Shown: in pieces, positions 9,061-16,984 of the stretch
Layout: every line of letters starts with the position of its first letter
How positions within the stretch are numbered: position 1 is the first letter of the stretch
NCBI RefSeq assembly: GCF_017874735.1
Contig: NZ_JAGGLV010000014.1
Coordinates: forward strand, 124,001-188,000
Reading direction: 5' to 3'
DNA: 64,000 nt
Origin: Paenibacillus silagei
Lineage (GTDB): Bacteria; Bacillota; Bacilli; Paenibacillales; Paenibacillaceae
The notes under the pieces: generated by a model
Told to the model about the DNA's origin: nothing
The model's input: only the letters and a program-made list of their open reading frames with translations
Database searches by the model: none
Program-made: the position numbers and the translations under genes

Positions 9061-9122
9061 AGGCAGCAAGGCAGTCCCCGGTCGTCCGTGAAGACGGAGA
9101 GCGGGGGGATGCTTTGCTGCCT
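9061..9122 (+). terminator. Long hairpin terminator after the DUF445 gene
   Basis: AGGCAGCAAGGCA (9061-9073) pairs with TGCTTTGCTGCCT (9110-9122) with one G-T pair. The interior contains further pairing (CCGT/ACGG and a C/G run). CTTTTC follows. It lies 25 bases after the stop at 9035. Confidence 0.65.
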
Positions 9123-9130
9123 CTTTCATG

Positions 9131-9236
9131 GAAATAGAAGGATAATGTATATGTTTCACGCTATACATTATCCTTCTATTTCTCGCCAAAACGGTACCGT
9201 CCTGTAAAAGGACGGCAAAGCTGTCTCCACTTGTAT
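9131..9236 (+). repeat. Family A intergenic structured repeat, copy 1
   Basis: The left half is a perfect 21-bp inverted repeat (9131-9151 and 9162-9182, ten-base loop) that includes GAAATAGAAGGATAATG. The right half reads ACGG-ta-CCGTCC-loop-GGACGG-caaag-CTGT, a two-tier stem with an asymmetric CAAAG bulge, and ends in CCACTTG. Related copies are at 16752-16860, 57297-57440 (minus orientation) and, more diverged, 39149-39232. This copy lies between two convergent genes. Confidence 0.8.
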
Positions 9237-9269
9237 GCGTCAATATAGCAGGGCGAAGGTTTTCTTTCT

Positions 9270-9596
9270 CTATAGCTGATTCTTGCCGTTACTGATGGTG
9301 AAGACCTCCTGTACAGGCAGGACAAAGATTTTGCCGTCGCCGAAGGAGCCATGCTCACCGGATCTGGCCGTACGCATAATAATGCTGATGACGTCATCCT
9401 TGTCTTCATCCTGAATGACGATCATCAGCAGCTTCTTGGAGATTTGGTTGTAATGGTTGGTTCCGACCTGAATGCCCTTTTGCTTGCCGCGCCCGAGCAG
9501 ATCCATCTTGCTGATGGAGGGGAAGCCGGCCAGCAGCAATTCGGCCATTACTTCATCCGCTTTCTCAGGTCTTACGATAGCTTTGATCATTAACAT
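9270..9596 (-). CDS. PII-family nitrogen regulator, NifI1-like
   Basis: The 108-aa protein begins MLMIKAIVRPEKADEVMAEL and has the PII T-loop region GRGKQKGIQVGTNHY and the B-loop/C-terminal signature GSFGDGKIFVLPV. The GRGKQKGIQVG form of the T-loop is characteristic of NifI1-type (GlnB-like) PII proteins rather than the GlnK/AmtB-associated kind. PII trimers sense 2-oxoglutarate and ATP/ADP and bind partner enzymes or transporters. No nif genes or ammonium transporter are nearby, so the partner is unknown. Start ATG 9596 has AAAGGG upstream. The convergent neighbour is the DUF445 gene. Confidence 0.9.
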   Translation of the reverse strand: MLMIKAIVRPEKADEVMAELLLAGFPSISKMDLLGRGKQKGIQVGTNHYNQISKKLLMIVIQDEDKDDVISIIMRTARSGEHGSFGDGKIFVLPVQEVFTISNGKNQL

Positions 9597-9879
9597 AACG
9601 ATGCACCCTTTCTACAGCGAATAATAGGTTGTAGGGGGTTGCCAATATCTCGGTGGCTTACTGTATAGTGCATTTGTTTAATGGCAACGCTTACACGTGT
9701 AGTATATTATTAACTCCGGCTGCATCCTGCGAGAAGGATCACAAAATCCGTATTACACATTGTCGTATCCTGACTGGACTTACAGTTCGGCGCTGTCCGC
9801 CCGCCAGGAAAGTATTTCAAGGTAAAGTGTTGTGCCCCTCGTTAACCGGAGGAGCCTTCTAGAAGGATGCTTCCTCTGG
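9597..9879. other. Gene-free stretch between PII and glycosyltransferase genes
   Basis: No convincing ORF with a ribosome-binding site is seen. The region holds the upstream sequence of the PII gene (minus strand) and, at its right end, the hairpin described at 9841-9884. Confidence 0.5.
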
Positions 9880-9884
9880 TTAAC
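9841..9884 (-). terminator. Stem-loop at the end of the glycosyltransferase gene
   Basis: GTTAACCGGAGGA pairs with TCCTCTGGTTAAC with one mismatch; the interior holds a second small stem (CCTTCTAGAAGG). It overlaps the stop codon of the minus-strand glycosyltransferase gene at 9880-9882. There is no T-run, so it may protect the mRNA end rather than terminate efficiently. Confidence 0.5.
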
Positions 9885-10986
9885 GTGAAGGAACCAGCTT
9901 CAGATAAATATTCTCCAGCAGCTCTGCGGTATGCTGCCACTCATACATCTGCAGCGCATCACTTCTTCCCTGCAGTCCGATCCTTGCGGCAAGGTCCGGA
10001 TTGCGGCCGATCTGCAGCATACGGCTGGCAAAAGCAGCGGGGTTCCTGTACTGCTTCACCAGATAGCCGTTACGGCCCGAATCAATAATCTCCCGGATTC
10101 CGCCGTTGCTGGAGGCAATTACCGGCAGCCCCGAGGCCATTGCCTCCACATTCACCAGCCCGAAGGCTTCATGCTGCTGGGAGGGGCAGATAAAGCAGTC
10201 GGCAGCCTGATACATACTGTGGATATCCTCATGGGGAATATTGCCGAGAAATGACACCTGTACGCTCAGCCGCCGGGCAAGGGCTCTCAGCTGCCGGAGA
10301 TACGGCGGCTTCCCTTTGCCCGCGATCAGCAGCCGTGCGGGCATATGCCGGTTCAGGCGGTGCATGGCCCGGAGCAGCACAGGCACTCCCTTGCGCGGAA
10401 TGACCCGGCCTACGAACAGGACCGTGAAGCCGGGGCCAAGACCATGCAGCGTGCGCAGGCGCGCCTTCTCCTGCGCAGATGCAGGAGTGAAGCGCGACAG
10501 GTCTGCTCCCAGAGGAACCACGCGAAGCTTGCTGCGGATGCCGGGGAACCTCCGGATAAGCCGCTGCTCCAGGGAGCTGCTGTTGGCCGTGACGGCATCG
10601 GCCAGGGCCAGGCAACGGGCGATGCCGGGCTGCTGCGGCACGAATGTGAGAGAGTGAAGGAATATCATCACCGGAGTGCCGGGGTACTGCCGCTTCACAG
10701 CCGCCGCCAGCCGCGGCCGGTTGTCGATCTGAATAAGATCGAACGGCTCTGAGGCTTCCAGGAATGTAAGAACGGAGCTGCGGTACCGGGAAGGGGTGCC
10801 TGAGGGCAGCCGGATGAACTGGACCTGCTCGAGCTCATCCGTGTCAGGAAGCCCGGCGGCTCTGCGGCTCACAATGGTTACCTTGTGTCTCTTGGTCAGC
10901 CTGCGTGCGATATTCCAGATGCAAATCTCCACAGAGCCGTCCCCGGGAACCGTGAACTGCTCCGGTGCAATCATGCAGATGTGCAT
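9880..10986 (-). CDS. GT4-family glycosyltransferase (GT-B fold)
   Basis: The 368-aa protein starts MHICMIAPEQFTVPGDGSVE and carries the GT-B family 4 features: the Gly-rich N-terminal loop, VVPLGADLSRF and VLFVGRVIPRKG at the start of the C-terminal nucleotide-sugar domain, and the EAFGLVNVEAMASGLPVIAS motif with the catalytic E-x7-E arrangement. Such enzymes transfer a sugar from UDP- or GDP-sugar to a lipid, polysaccharide or spore-coat acceptor in the cytoplasm. The N-terminus resembles CotSA-type Firmicute enzymes, so a spore or envelope polysaccharide is plausible but unproven. GGGAGGAG precedes ATG 10986. It is a single-gene unit. Confidence 0.9.
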   Translation of the reverse strand: MHICMIAPEQFTVPGDGSVEICIWNIARRLTKRHKVTIVSRRAAGLPDTDELEQVQFIRLPSGTPSRYRSSVLTFLEASEPFDLIQIDNRPRLAAAVKRQYPGTPVMIFLHSLTFVPQQPGIARCLALADAVTANSSSLEQRLIRRFPGIRSKLRVVPLGADLSRFTPASAQEKARLRTLHGLGPGFTVLFVGRVIPRKGVPVLLRAMHRLNRHMPARLLIAGKGKPPYLRQLRALARRLSVQVSFLGNIPHEDIHSMYQAADCFICPSQQHEAFGLVNVEAMASGLPVIASSNGGIREIIDSGRNGYLVKQYRNPAAFASRMLQIGRNPDLAARIGLQGRSDALQMYEWQHTAELLENIYLKLVPSR

Positions 10987-11090
10987 TGTGGCTGCTCCTC
11001 CCGCTGCATAGTAGTTAGGGTTCTTAACCTAACATATGCGTTCAGGCGTGCAGAAGACACAGGAGCAAGCAGGGAGCGGCCATCTGCGGT

Positions 11091-11915
11091 CTAGCTGCCT
11101 GTCTGTCTAAGAGTAGCTGCAATGACTCCGGCAATCGTCTGCTCATACTCCAGGATCTTCAGCTTCCCCGCCGCGATCTGCTTGTACCCGGCGACCATAG
11201 AAGATAAGGATTGTCCGGCCAGAGCCGGATTCTGCTTGCGGATAGCCGCTTTGAAGTCACTCCAATCTGCCGTTAGCCGCTTGTTCAGGGCAGAGACTGC
11301 GCTTTTCTGTGATTTGATTAAGCTTTGCGGTCTGTCAATGCCCGCCAGGGTCTTACGGGCAGCGGCCATCCGGCGGGTACGGGTATCCTTGGCGGCCTTG
11401 AGCAGCGCTTCCTTGTCGCGGATCTCCTGGCGGGCAATCTGGACCAGCAGCTTCATGGCTTCCGACTGGGCCTTCAGGACGGAGTTCAGCGTCTTGTCCT
11501 TCAGTCCCTTGAGCAGGGAGATCCGCTTGTTCAGCGCGCTGTATTGATCGAACAGCGGCTGATAACGCTGCTTGGCACTGCTGACGGCGGCGCTCAGCTT
11601 GGCGATGGAGGCCTGGTCCATATTCTTGATGGACTCCCGGACTGCATTCAACGCCTCTGTATTCTGATCATGGAGCGTCCTGATCTGCACCTCCCGGCTG
11701 TCATACCCAGCAGACAGGGTGGTCAGCTCTGTGAACTGGCTCTTCATCCGGGCGCGGGCAGTGCTGTCCGCCTTCGCAGCAGTCAGGTCAAAGGAAGCCT
11801 GAACCGATGAGGTTATCACCGTCGCCGCTGCCGAAGCCGGACCGGCCGGGAAGCTTAGGGCAAGGGCAATCAAGAGGGACAGCAGCAGACAACTTGGCTT
11901 ATACAGATTGTTCAT
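11091..11915 (-). CDS. Secreted helical (coiled-coil) protein of unknown function
   Basis: Start placed at ATG 11915 because GGAGG lies seven bases upstream; two earlier in-frame starts lack this. The 274-aa product has a clear signal peptide (LLLSLLIALALSFPAGPASA, cleavage after ASA) and a mature part that is nearly all helix, rich in Ala, Lys, Gln and Ser with heptad-like spacing, so an extracellular coiled-coil rod is expected. No catalytic motif is visible and I do not recognise a family beyond generic Paenibacillus secreted helical proteins. Expression is likely controlled by the promoter at 12037-12066 and the attenuator hairpin at 11959-12000. Confidence 0.75.
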   Translation of the reverse strand: MNNLYKPSCLLLSLLIALALSFPAGPASAAATVITSSVQASFDLTAAKADSTARARMKSQFTELTTLSAGYDSREVQIRTLHDQNTEALNAVRESIKNMDQASIAKLSAAVSSAKQRYQPLFDQYSALNKRISLLKGLKDKTLNSVLKAQSEAMKLLVQIARQEIRDKEALLKAAKDTRTRRMAAARKTLAGIDRPQSLIKSQKSAVSALNKRLTADWSDFKAAIRKQNPALAGQSLSSMVAGYKQIAAGKLKILEYEQTIAGVIAATLRQTGS

Positions 11916-11958
11916 TAACATTCCTCCGCTTGTCTTCATGTCCCGGAACACAAAGAAA

Positions 11959-12000
11959 GCACCCGCAGTAAAGGCCAACAGGCCTCTATTACGGGTGCTT
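11959..12000 (-). promoter_or_regulatory. Leader hairpin with T-run: candidate transcription attenuator
   Basis: On the minus strand AGCACCCG and CGGGTGCT form the base and AGGCC/GGCCT the top of a near-continuous hairpin, followed by TTTCTTTG, 44 bases before the start of the secreted protein and after a strong promoter. Upstream in the same leader ATTACG can pair with the CGTAAT that forms part of the terminator's left arm, and CCGGAA can pair with a downstream TTCCGG, so two exclusive folds are possible. This is the layout of an attenuator or riboswitch expression platform. I cannot assign it to a known class. Confidence 0.55.
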
Positions 12001-12036
12001 CCGGCGTAATGAGTCACGAAGATAGTTTTGCTTTTT

Positions 12037-12066
12037 ATTATAGATATAATATCTTATTTTTGTCAA
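12037..12066 (-). promoter_or_regulatory. Strong sigma-A type promoter for the secreted coiled-coil protein
   Basis: On the minus strand TTGACA (12061-12066) and TATAAT (12037-12042) are separated by 18 bases in a very AT-rich spacer. Transcription would start near 12030 and run through the leader hairpin at 11959-12000 into the gene beginning at 11915. Confidence 0.8.
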
Positions 12067-12218
12067 TATTATCAATTTTAACTTATGCGAATCAAGGGGA
12101 AGGACCTTCATTTCATTCCGTGACGGTCTTATCGTATACTGTGAAGGAAGAACGTCAAGTAAAGCACAACAGAGGGTCAGCAGAAGCGCCAGCCCCAAGA
12201 TGAAGGAGGCCTTAGGTG

Positions 12219-15200
12219 ATGGATAACCTGGCTAGGAATAACAGCATTCTCGATCAAGCCTTCCAGTTATCTCCGGTGGGGATGGCTGTATTGTCTCCGG
12301 AAGGAGGCAGATGGATGAAGATTAATCCTGCTTTTTGCAATATGCTGGGCTGCACTGAGCCTGAATTTCTCTCAGGGACTCTATCGGGGGCCGGCCGGGA
12401 CCTGCAGGAAGAATTCTCTATTCAGCGAATCGGGACAGAGCTTGCACAGCGGCAGGGACAGCCTCTACAGGTGGAGCAGCGGTTCTCCGGCATTGACGGG
12501 CAGCCGTTCTGGCTCGCCCTGACCTTCATTCCGGCCCAAGAGGAGCCTTCCGGCCGGACCGTTATTGTATATGCACAGGATGTAACAGACCGCAAAATTG
12601 CTGACCAGCTGACCGTAGACAGCCGCGATCTGTACAATTTATTCATAAAAGACGATCAGAGCATGATCTCCTTCTCCCTGCCCGACGGGACGATAACCTT
12701 CATATCGCCGTCCTCCTATTCCCAGATCGGATACCATCCGGAGGAGATTGTCGGCAGGAACCGCGCCGAATTCTATCACCTGGAGGATGTTGAAGCAATC
12801 AACAGCTCCGGCAGCCTGCTGAAGAACAATATCTCCAGTCGCCGCCTGCGCCATAAGGAGGGCCATTATCTATGGTTCGAGACATCCTTCCATGTGGTCT
12901 GCGGCGATAAGGGTGAAATCACACGGATTATGGGGATTGGCCGTAACGTCACCCGGCGCAAGCACAGCGAGGAGGCCCTTGCGTCCGCGCAGCGGGTGGC
13001 GCGAATAGGCTCATGGGGCTGGGATCTGGTGAAGGGCAGAATCACGTTCTCCGACGAACTGCGGCGTATTCTGCAATATAGTGTGGAGACAGGCCAAGTG
13101 AATCAGGAGGCCTTCCTGGCACTGGTCCATCCGGAAGATGTCCGGATTCTGCAGGAGGCCGTAGAACGGGCTATGGGACTAGGGGAGCCGGGGAATACGG
13201 CTTACCGGATGATTTTGCCGGATGGGGAGGTCCTGATGGTGCATGTCCAGTGGGATGTCATCCTGGGACCGGAGGGCCAGCCAGCCCAGCTGTTCGGCAT
13301 GATGCAGGATATTACGGAGCGTATGCATATGGAGGAGCAGCTGCGGGAGAGTGAACGGAATTTCCGGCTGATGTCGGAGAACTCTCTCGACCTGATCTCG
13401 CGCCATGCGATTAAGGACAGTATCTTCCTGTATTGCTCACCGGCCAGCCGTTCGCTGCTCGGTTATGAGCCTGAGGAGATGATCGGCACCAGTGCCTACG
13501 ATTACCTCCATCCTGATGATCTGGAGATGATTCTGAATCAGATGGCGGAGAGCGTGGATTCGGGATTGATTCCGCCGGCCTCCTACCGCTACCGCCACAA
13601 GAACGGTACCTATGTCTGGTTTGAAACGAACAGCCGGTATATTTTTGACGCGCAGGGACAGAAGACAGAGATTATTGCCGTAGGCCGTGACATTACTGAA
13701 CGCAAGCAATTCGAATCGAAGCTGCAGGAGAGTGAGCAACGCTACAAATCCCTGTTTGAGTATAATCCTGCGGCGGTATATTCCATGAATCTGCAGGGCG
13801 ATTATCTGACGGCGAATGCCAATCTGGAGAAGCTGAGCGGCTACTCGCTGGAGGAGCTGCTGGGGAATTATTTTGGACCGCTGGTGGCTGAGAAGGATAT
13901 CCAGAAGACGCTGCATCATTTCACCCTGGCCAGCCAGGGGGAGCCGCAGAGCTATGATCTGACGCTGATCCACAAAGACGGGCATCCGGTGGAGATCAAT
14001 ACGATTAATATTCCAATAGTTGTGGATCATCAGGTGGTTGGGGTATATGGGATCTCCCGCGACATTACGGATCATATCAGGTACACGGAGCAGATTGAGA
14101 AGCTGAGCAATGATTATACCCTGATTCTCAATGCCGTGTCCGAAGGAATATTTGGTCTGGACAACGAGGGACGGGTCACCTTTATTAATCCTGCGGGGGC
14201 GCATATGCTGGGCTTCGAATGTGATGAGATTACCGGGCATCCTTACCTGGACCCCATCCAGCAGACCGCGCTTGACGGCAACCATTACCGGCCGGAGGAG
14301 TCTCCGCTGATGCGGGCAGTCCGGGCAGGAGAAGCTCATCAGAGCCTGGATGCGGTACTGTGGCGCAAGGACGGCTCCAGCTTCCTGGCCGAGTACCAGG
14401 TAACCCCACTGTTCGACAAGGGTGAGCGCAAGGGAGCGGTTGTTGTCTTCCGTGACATTACCGGGGAGAAGGAGATTATCAGAGCCAAGGAGCTGGCGGA
14501 GAAGGCGGACCAGGCCAAATCGGAATTTCTCGCCATCATGAGCCATGAGCTGCGTACACCGATGAACGGAATTATGGGCATGACCGATCTGCTAAGTGAG
14601 ACGGAATTGACGGAAGAACAGCGGGGGTATGCCCAGATTATCAGCGAGAGCAGTGCATCCCTGCTATATATTCTTAATGAAATTCTGGATTTCAGCAAAA
14701 TCGAAGCTGGTAAAATGACGCTTACCCACGAGCCGGTAAGTCTGGTGGAATTACTCGACAATATCACGGAGCTGTTCATGCCGAAGGCCCGTGAAAAGAA
14801 TATTGAGCTGTCCTGCCGCATGGCTGCGGATGTGCCGGAGCTGATCATGGGAGATGCGGCCCGGCTGCGCCAGGTGCTGGTGAATCTCGTCAGCAATGCC
14901 GTGAAATTCACCGAGACGGGACAGGTCTCCATTCTGCTCAGCAGAGAATATAGCAGGGAGCGCAAGAAGCTGACGCTCAAATTCAGCGTGGCCGATACAG
15001 GGATAGGAATCCCTTCTGAGAAGCAGCCGCTGTTGTTCCAATCCTTCTCGCAGCTGCACCCGTCCATTAACCGCAAGTATGGGGGAACCGGACTGGGGCT
15101 GGCTATCTGCAAAAAGCTGGTGGAGCTGATGGGCGGTGCCATCACTGTGGATAGCGTAGTCGGGGAAGGTTCGAATTTCTATTTCATCCTGCCTGTAGAT

Positions 15201-15692
15201 ATGGAGCTGGAGCCGGAAGGCGGCTGTGAGGATACGGTGATTGTCTCTGATCCGGCGCCGGTCTCTGAACATAGTAGCATCCCGGAAGAAGGCGAATCCG
15301 CTGCTGAATTCGGGCCTCTACGTATCTTGGTGGCGGAGGATCATCCGGTGAATCAGAAGCTGCTGGTGACTATGCTGGACAAAAGAGGCTATGCCGCCGA
15401 TCTGGTCGATCATGGCGAAGCGGCGGTGCAGGCAGTGCTCCGTGAGCGGTATGATCTGGTATTCATGGATGTACAGATGCCGGGGTTGAGCGGGCTTACG
15501 GCAACGGCCAGAATCCGCGAGCAGGCGCCTGCCCCGCATCAGCCGTATATTGCAGCTGTGACAGCGTATGCCAGAAAAGAGGACCGGGAGCGCTGCTATG
15601 CGGCGGGCATGGATGACTTTGTCAGCAAGCCGTTCCTGGCTGCCGATATTGACCGGGTGCTGGAGCGTTGCAGCCATAGGGTATCCCTATGA
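12219..15692 (+). CDS. Multi-PAS hybrid sensor histidine kinase/response regulator
   Basis: A protein of about 1157 aa with no membrane segment: about six tandem PAS/PAC modules (residues ~10-770; repeated patterns such as ITERKQFESKLQESEQRYKS mark the linkers), HisKA with phospho-acceptor in MSHELRTPMNGIMGM (~775), HATPase with NAVKFTE, DTGIGIP and GGTGLGLAICKKLVELMGG (~890-1000), and a C-terminal receiver with VAEDHPVNQKLL and phospho-acceptor Asp in YDLVFMDVQMPG (~1083). It is a cytoplasmic hybrid kinase, probably sensing several small ligands, redox or light through its PAS modules. GGAGG (12205-12209) could serve GTG 12216 or ATG 12219. It overlaps the next gene by 4 bases (ATGA). No separate output regulator is encoded nearby. 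Confidence 0.93.
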   Translation: MDNLARNNSILDQAFQLSPVGMAVLSPEGGRWMKINPAFCNMLGCTEPEFLSGTLSGAGRDLQEEFSIQRIGTELAQRQGQPLQVEQRFSGIDGQPFWLALTFIPAQEEPSGRTVIVYAQDVTDRKIADQLTVDSRDLYNLFIKDDQSMISFSLPDGTITFISPSSYSQIGYHPEEIVGRNRAEFYHLEDVEAINSSGSLLKNNISSRRLRHKEGHYLWFETSFHVVCGDKGEITRIMGIGRNVTRRKHSEEALASAQRVARIGSWGWDLVKGRITFSDELRRILQYSVETGQVNQEAFLALVHPEDVRILQEAVERAMGLGEPGNTAYRMILPDGEVLMVHVQWDVILGPEGQPAQLFGMMQDITERMHMEEQLRESERNFRLMSENSLDLISRHAIKDSIFLYCSPASRSLLGYEPEEMIGTSAYDYLHPDDLEMILNQMAESVDSGLIPPASYRYRHKNGTYVWFETNSRYIFDAQGQKTEIIAVGRDITERKQFESKLQESEQRYKSLFEYNPAAVYSMNLQGDYLTANANLEKLSGYSLEELLGNYFGPLVAEKDIQKTLHHFTLASQGEPQSYDLTLIHKDGHPVEINTINIPIVVDHQVVGVYGISRDITDHIRYTEQIEKLSNDYTLILNAVSEGIFGLDNEGRVTFINPAGAHMLGFECDEITGHPYLDPIQQTALDGNHYRPEESPLMRAVRAGEAHQSLDAVLWRKDGSSFLAEYQVTPLFDKGERKGAVVVFRDITGEKEIIRAKELAEKADQAKSEFLAIMSHELRTPMNGIMGMTDLLSETELTEEQRGYAQIISESSASLLYILNEILDFSKIEAGKMTLTHEPVSLVELLDNITELFMPKAREKNIELSCRMAADVPELIMGDAARLRQVLVNLVSNAVKFTETGQVSILLSREYSRERKKLTLKFSVADTGIGIPSEKQPLLFQSFSQLHPSINRKYGGTGLGLAICKKLVELMGGAITVDSVVGEGSNFYFILPVDMELEPEGGCEDTVIVSDPAPVSEHSSIPEEGESAAEFGPLRILVAEDHPVNQKLLVTMLDKRGYAADLVDHGEAAVQAVLRERYDLVFMDVQMPGLSGLTATARIREQAPAPHQPYIAAVTAYARKEDRERCYAAGMDDFVSKPFLAADIDRVLERCSHRVSL

Positions 15693-16315
15693 GCCGGAGG
15701 CCTTCTGGTGAGCGATTGAAGGCGAAGGCGTATACACAGTGGGAGACAGGCGTAGCCTCGCCTTCCTCAGCCTGCGGGCCGGCGACCATGGCGGCCCTCC
15801 TGGAATATTGGCATTCGCATATGGGCCGGACGTTTATTCCGGGAATCCGTCATTTTGATTCCATGGCCGCGCATATCAATTACATCTACACCCATCATGG
15901 CGGGACGCCCTGGGGCATGAGTGCACACAGCTTTGTCAGAGGCCTCCGGGCGTACATCGGCGCAGCCCTGCCGCCTTTAAGTAACCGCTCCGACCTGATT
16001 AAGATATCCGTGTTCAATGATATCGGTCGCTACCGGGCCGAGATTGATGCCGGGCGTCCGGTCGCGCTCAAATTCGACAAGTGGTTCAGCTTCCGCTGGC
16101 GCGGAAGATATGCGTATGACTATCATTGGGTGCTGGGAATCGGTTATGAGGCTGAGGAGGACGGCTCCTGTAAGCTGATTGTCCATGACAACGGGGTGCA
16201 ACATCCTGGCGGCGGTTATACGCCGGGCAGAGAACGGCAGATCTCCTATTCCGCGAATAAAAAAATACTTACAATGGTTTCGCTCAACCTGCCGGAATCG
16301 CCGGATGTGCCGTGA
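15689..16315 (+). CDS. Peptidase C39-like (papain-fold) protein coupled to the hybrid kinase
   Basis: The 208-aa protein starts inside the kinase stop codon (ATGA overlap), so the two are translationally coupled. It carries the papain-like C39 arrangement: Cys in SACGPATMAALLEYW near the N-terminus, His in YDYHWVLGIGYE, and Asp/Asn in LIVHDNG. No signal peptide or membrane segment is visible, so it probably acts in the cytoplasm. Papain-fold C39_2 proteins may be proteases, deamidases, acyltransferases or inactive binders. Coupling to a sensory kinase suggests it modifies or is controlled by the signalling output (inference). Confidence 0.8.
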   Translation: MSRRPSGERLKAKAYTQWETGVASPSSACGPATMAALLEYWHSHMGRTFIPGIRHFDSMAAHINYIYTHHGGTPWGMSAHSFVRGLRAYIGAALPPLSNRSDLIKISVFNDIGRYRAEIDAGRPVALKFDKWFSFRWRGRYAYDYHWVLGIGYEAEEDGSCKLIVHDNGVQHPGGGYTPGRERQISYSANKKILTMVSLNLPESPDVP

Positions 16316-16423
16316 CAGACGGGCAACTCCTATTCTGGAAGGAAGCCACCTTTAGCAAGTAAAGAACTCCTTGGAGTAAAGAGGCAGGCATTCAGTTCGT
16401 AGCGAACCATATCAGAGATAAAT

Positions 16424-16630
16424 GTATTCTATGCAACTAAAAACACTGAAACGGGTAGAATCCCTCTTCTAATTGTAGTCTGTACAACTAAATTTGCCCG
16501 AATGGGCGAAAATCCAGGTATAGAGGGATTTTAATTGCAGGAAATACAACTAAACGTTGATTAAGCGGCACATAGGGCGATTTAGTTGTACAAATTACAA
16601 TTAAGCCTACCCCTTGCAACCTAATTTTGG
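16424..16630. repeat. Family C: cluster of ~25-bp TGTACAACTAAA units
   Basis: Three recognisable copies of a unit like CTAATTGTAG-TGTACAACTAAAT are present: direct at about 16470-16493 and 16541-16566, and inverted at about 16579-16604. Fragments TATGCAACTAAA (near 16430) and TTGCAACCTAATTTT (near 16614) look like worn copies. AATCCCTCT and AGAGGGATT also form an inverted pair between the first two units. There is no coding capacity. Confidence 0.6.
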
Positions 16631-16751
16631 CCCAGTAAAGCCTCAACAAGCAATTAGTTAAAATAATTTCTCATGCATTTAAATCTGATGAGCTACAGTC
16701 TGCTTCAAGATCATGGCCGGGCCGGGGCCGGATATTTCTTGTGTCCCGGCC

Positions 16752-16860
16752 TTTTTGAAATATAGAATTTATATGTTGCACAGGATAACTTATCCTTCTA
16801 TTTCTCGCTGAAACGTTACCGTCCTTCAAAAGGACGGAAAAGCCGTTTCCACTTGCAGAG
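16752..16860 (+). repeat. Family A intergenic structured repeat, copy 2
   Basis: It carries ATATAGAATTTATATGTTGCAC, shared with the 57 kb copy (given here only as a landmark), then TATCCTTCTATTTCTCGC and the two-tier stem AAACG-tta-CCGTCC-loop-GGACGG-aaaagc-CGTTT, ending in CCACTTGC. It lies about 125 bases upstream of the pullulanase start in the same orientation, so it would be part of the upstream region or 5' leader of that transcript. Confidence 0.8.
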
Positions 16861-16864
16861 TGTG

Positions 16865-16879
16865 ATTCAAACGTTTGCA
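16865..16879. promoter_or_regulatory. cre-like site (CcpA) upstream of pullulanase
   Basis: ATTCAAACGTTTGCA matches the catabolite-response consensus WTGNAANCGNWNNCW at all but one fixed position and contains the palindrome CAAACGTTTG. It lies about 105 bases before the pullulanase start. Carbon catabolite control of a starch/pullulan-degrading enzyme would be expected in a Firmicute. Call is by pattern only. Confidence 0.5.
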
Positions 16880-16984
16880 CAAAGTTGGCGGTTAGGATAA
16901 AATTTCAAATAGAGAAAAGAGGAATTGTATAAATCCCAGGAGCCCTGCCGTATATTTAGTTAAGGGTAAAGGAGGCGGTATGCC

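Larger units (their letters stand above)
16316..16984. other. 669-bp gene-free region with repeats and pullulanase control sites
   Basis: No gene is seen. From left to right it holds the family C short repeats (16424-16630), a family A structured repeat (16752-16860), a cre-like palindrome (16865-16879), and the leader and ribosome-binding site of the pullulanase gene (GGAGG at 16971-16975). Confidence 0.7.

Noticed and set aside
9131..9236. c-di-GMP-I (GEMM) riboswitch
   Set aside because: The stem - asymmetric bulge with CAAAG - stem layout is reminiscent, and one copy lies beside c-di-GMP genes, but the GEMM core (GGACGCAAAGCC with its GAAA-capped arm and second docking stem) is absent, and two copies lie between convergent genes rather than in leaders.
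11916..12017. N-terminal extension (GTG 12017) of the secreted coiled-coil protein
   Set aside because: It would be translated through the leader hairpin, has no ribosome-binding site, and would bury the signal peptide.
13437..14546. 369-codon open frame on the minus strand
   Set aside because: It lies antisense within the hybrid kinase gene, has no ribosome-binding site, and its composition is a shadow of the PAS-coding strand.
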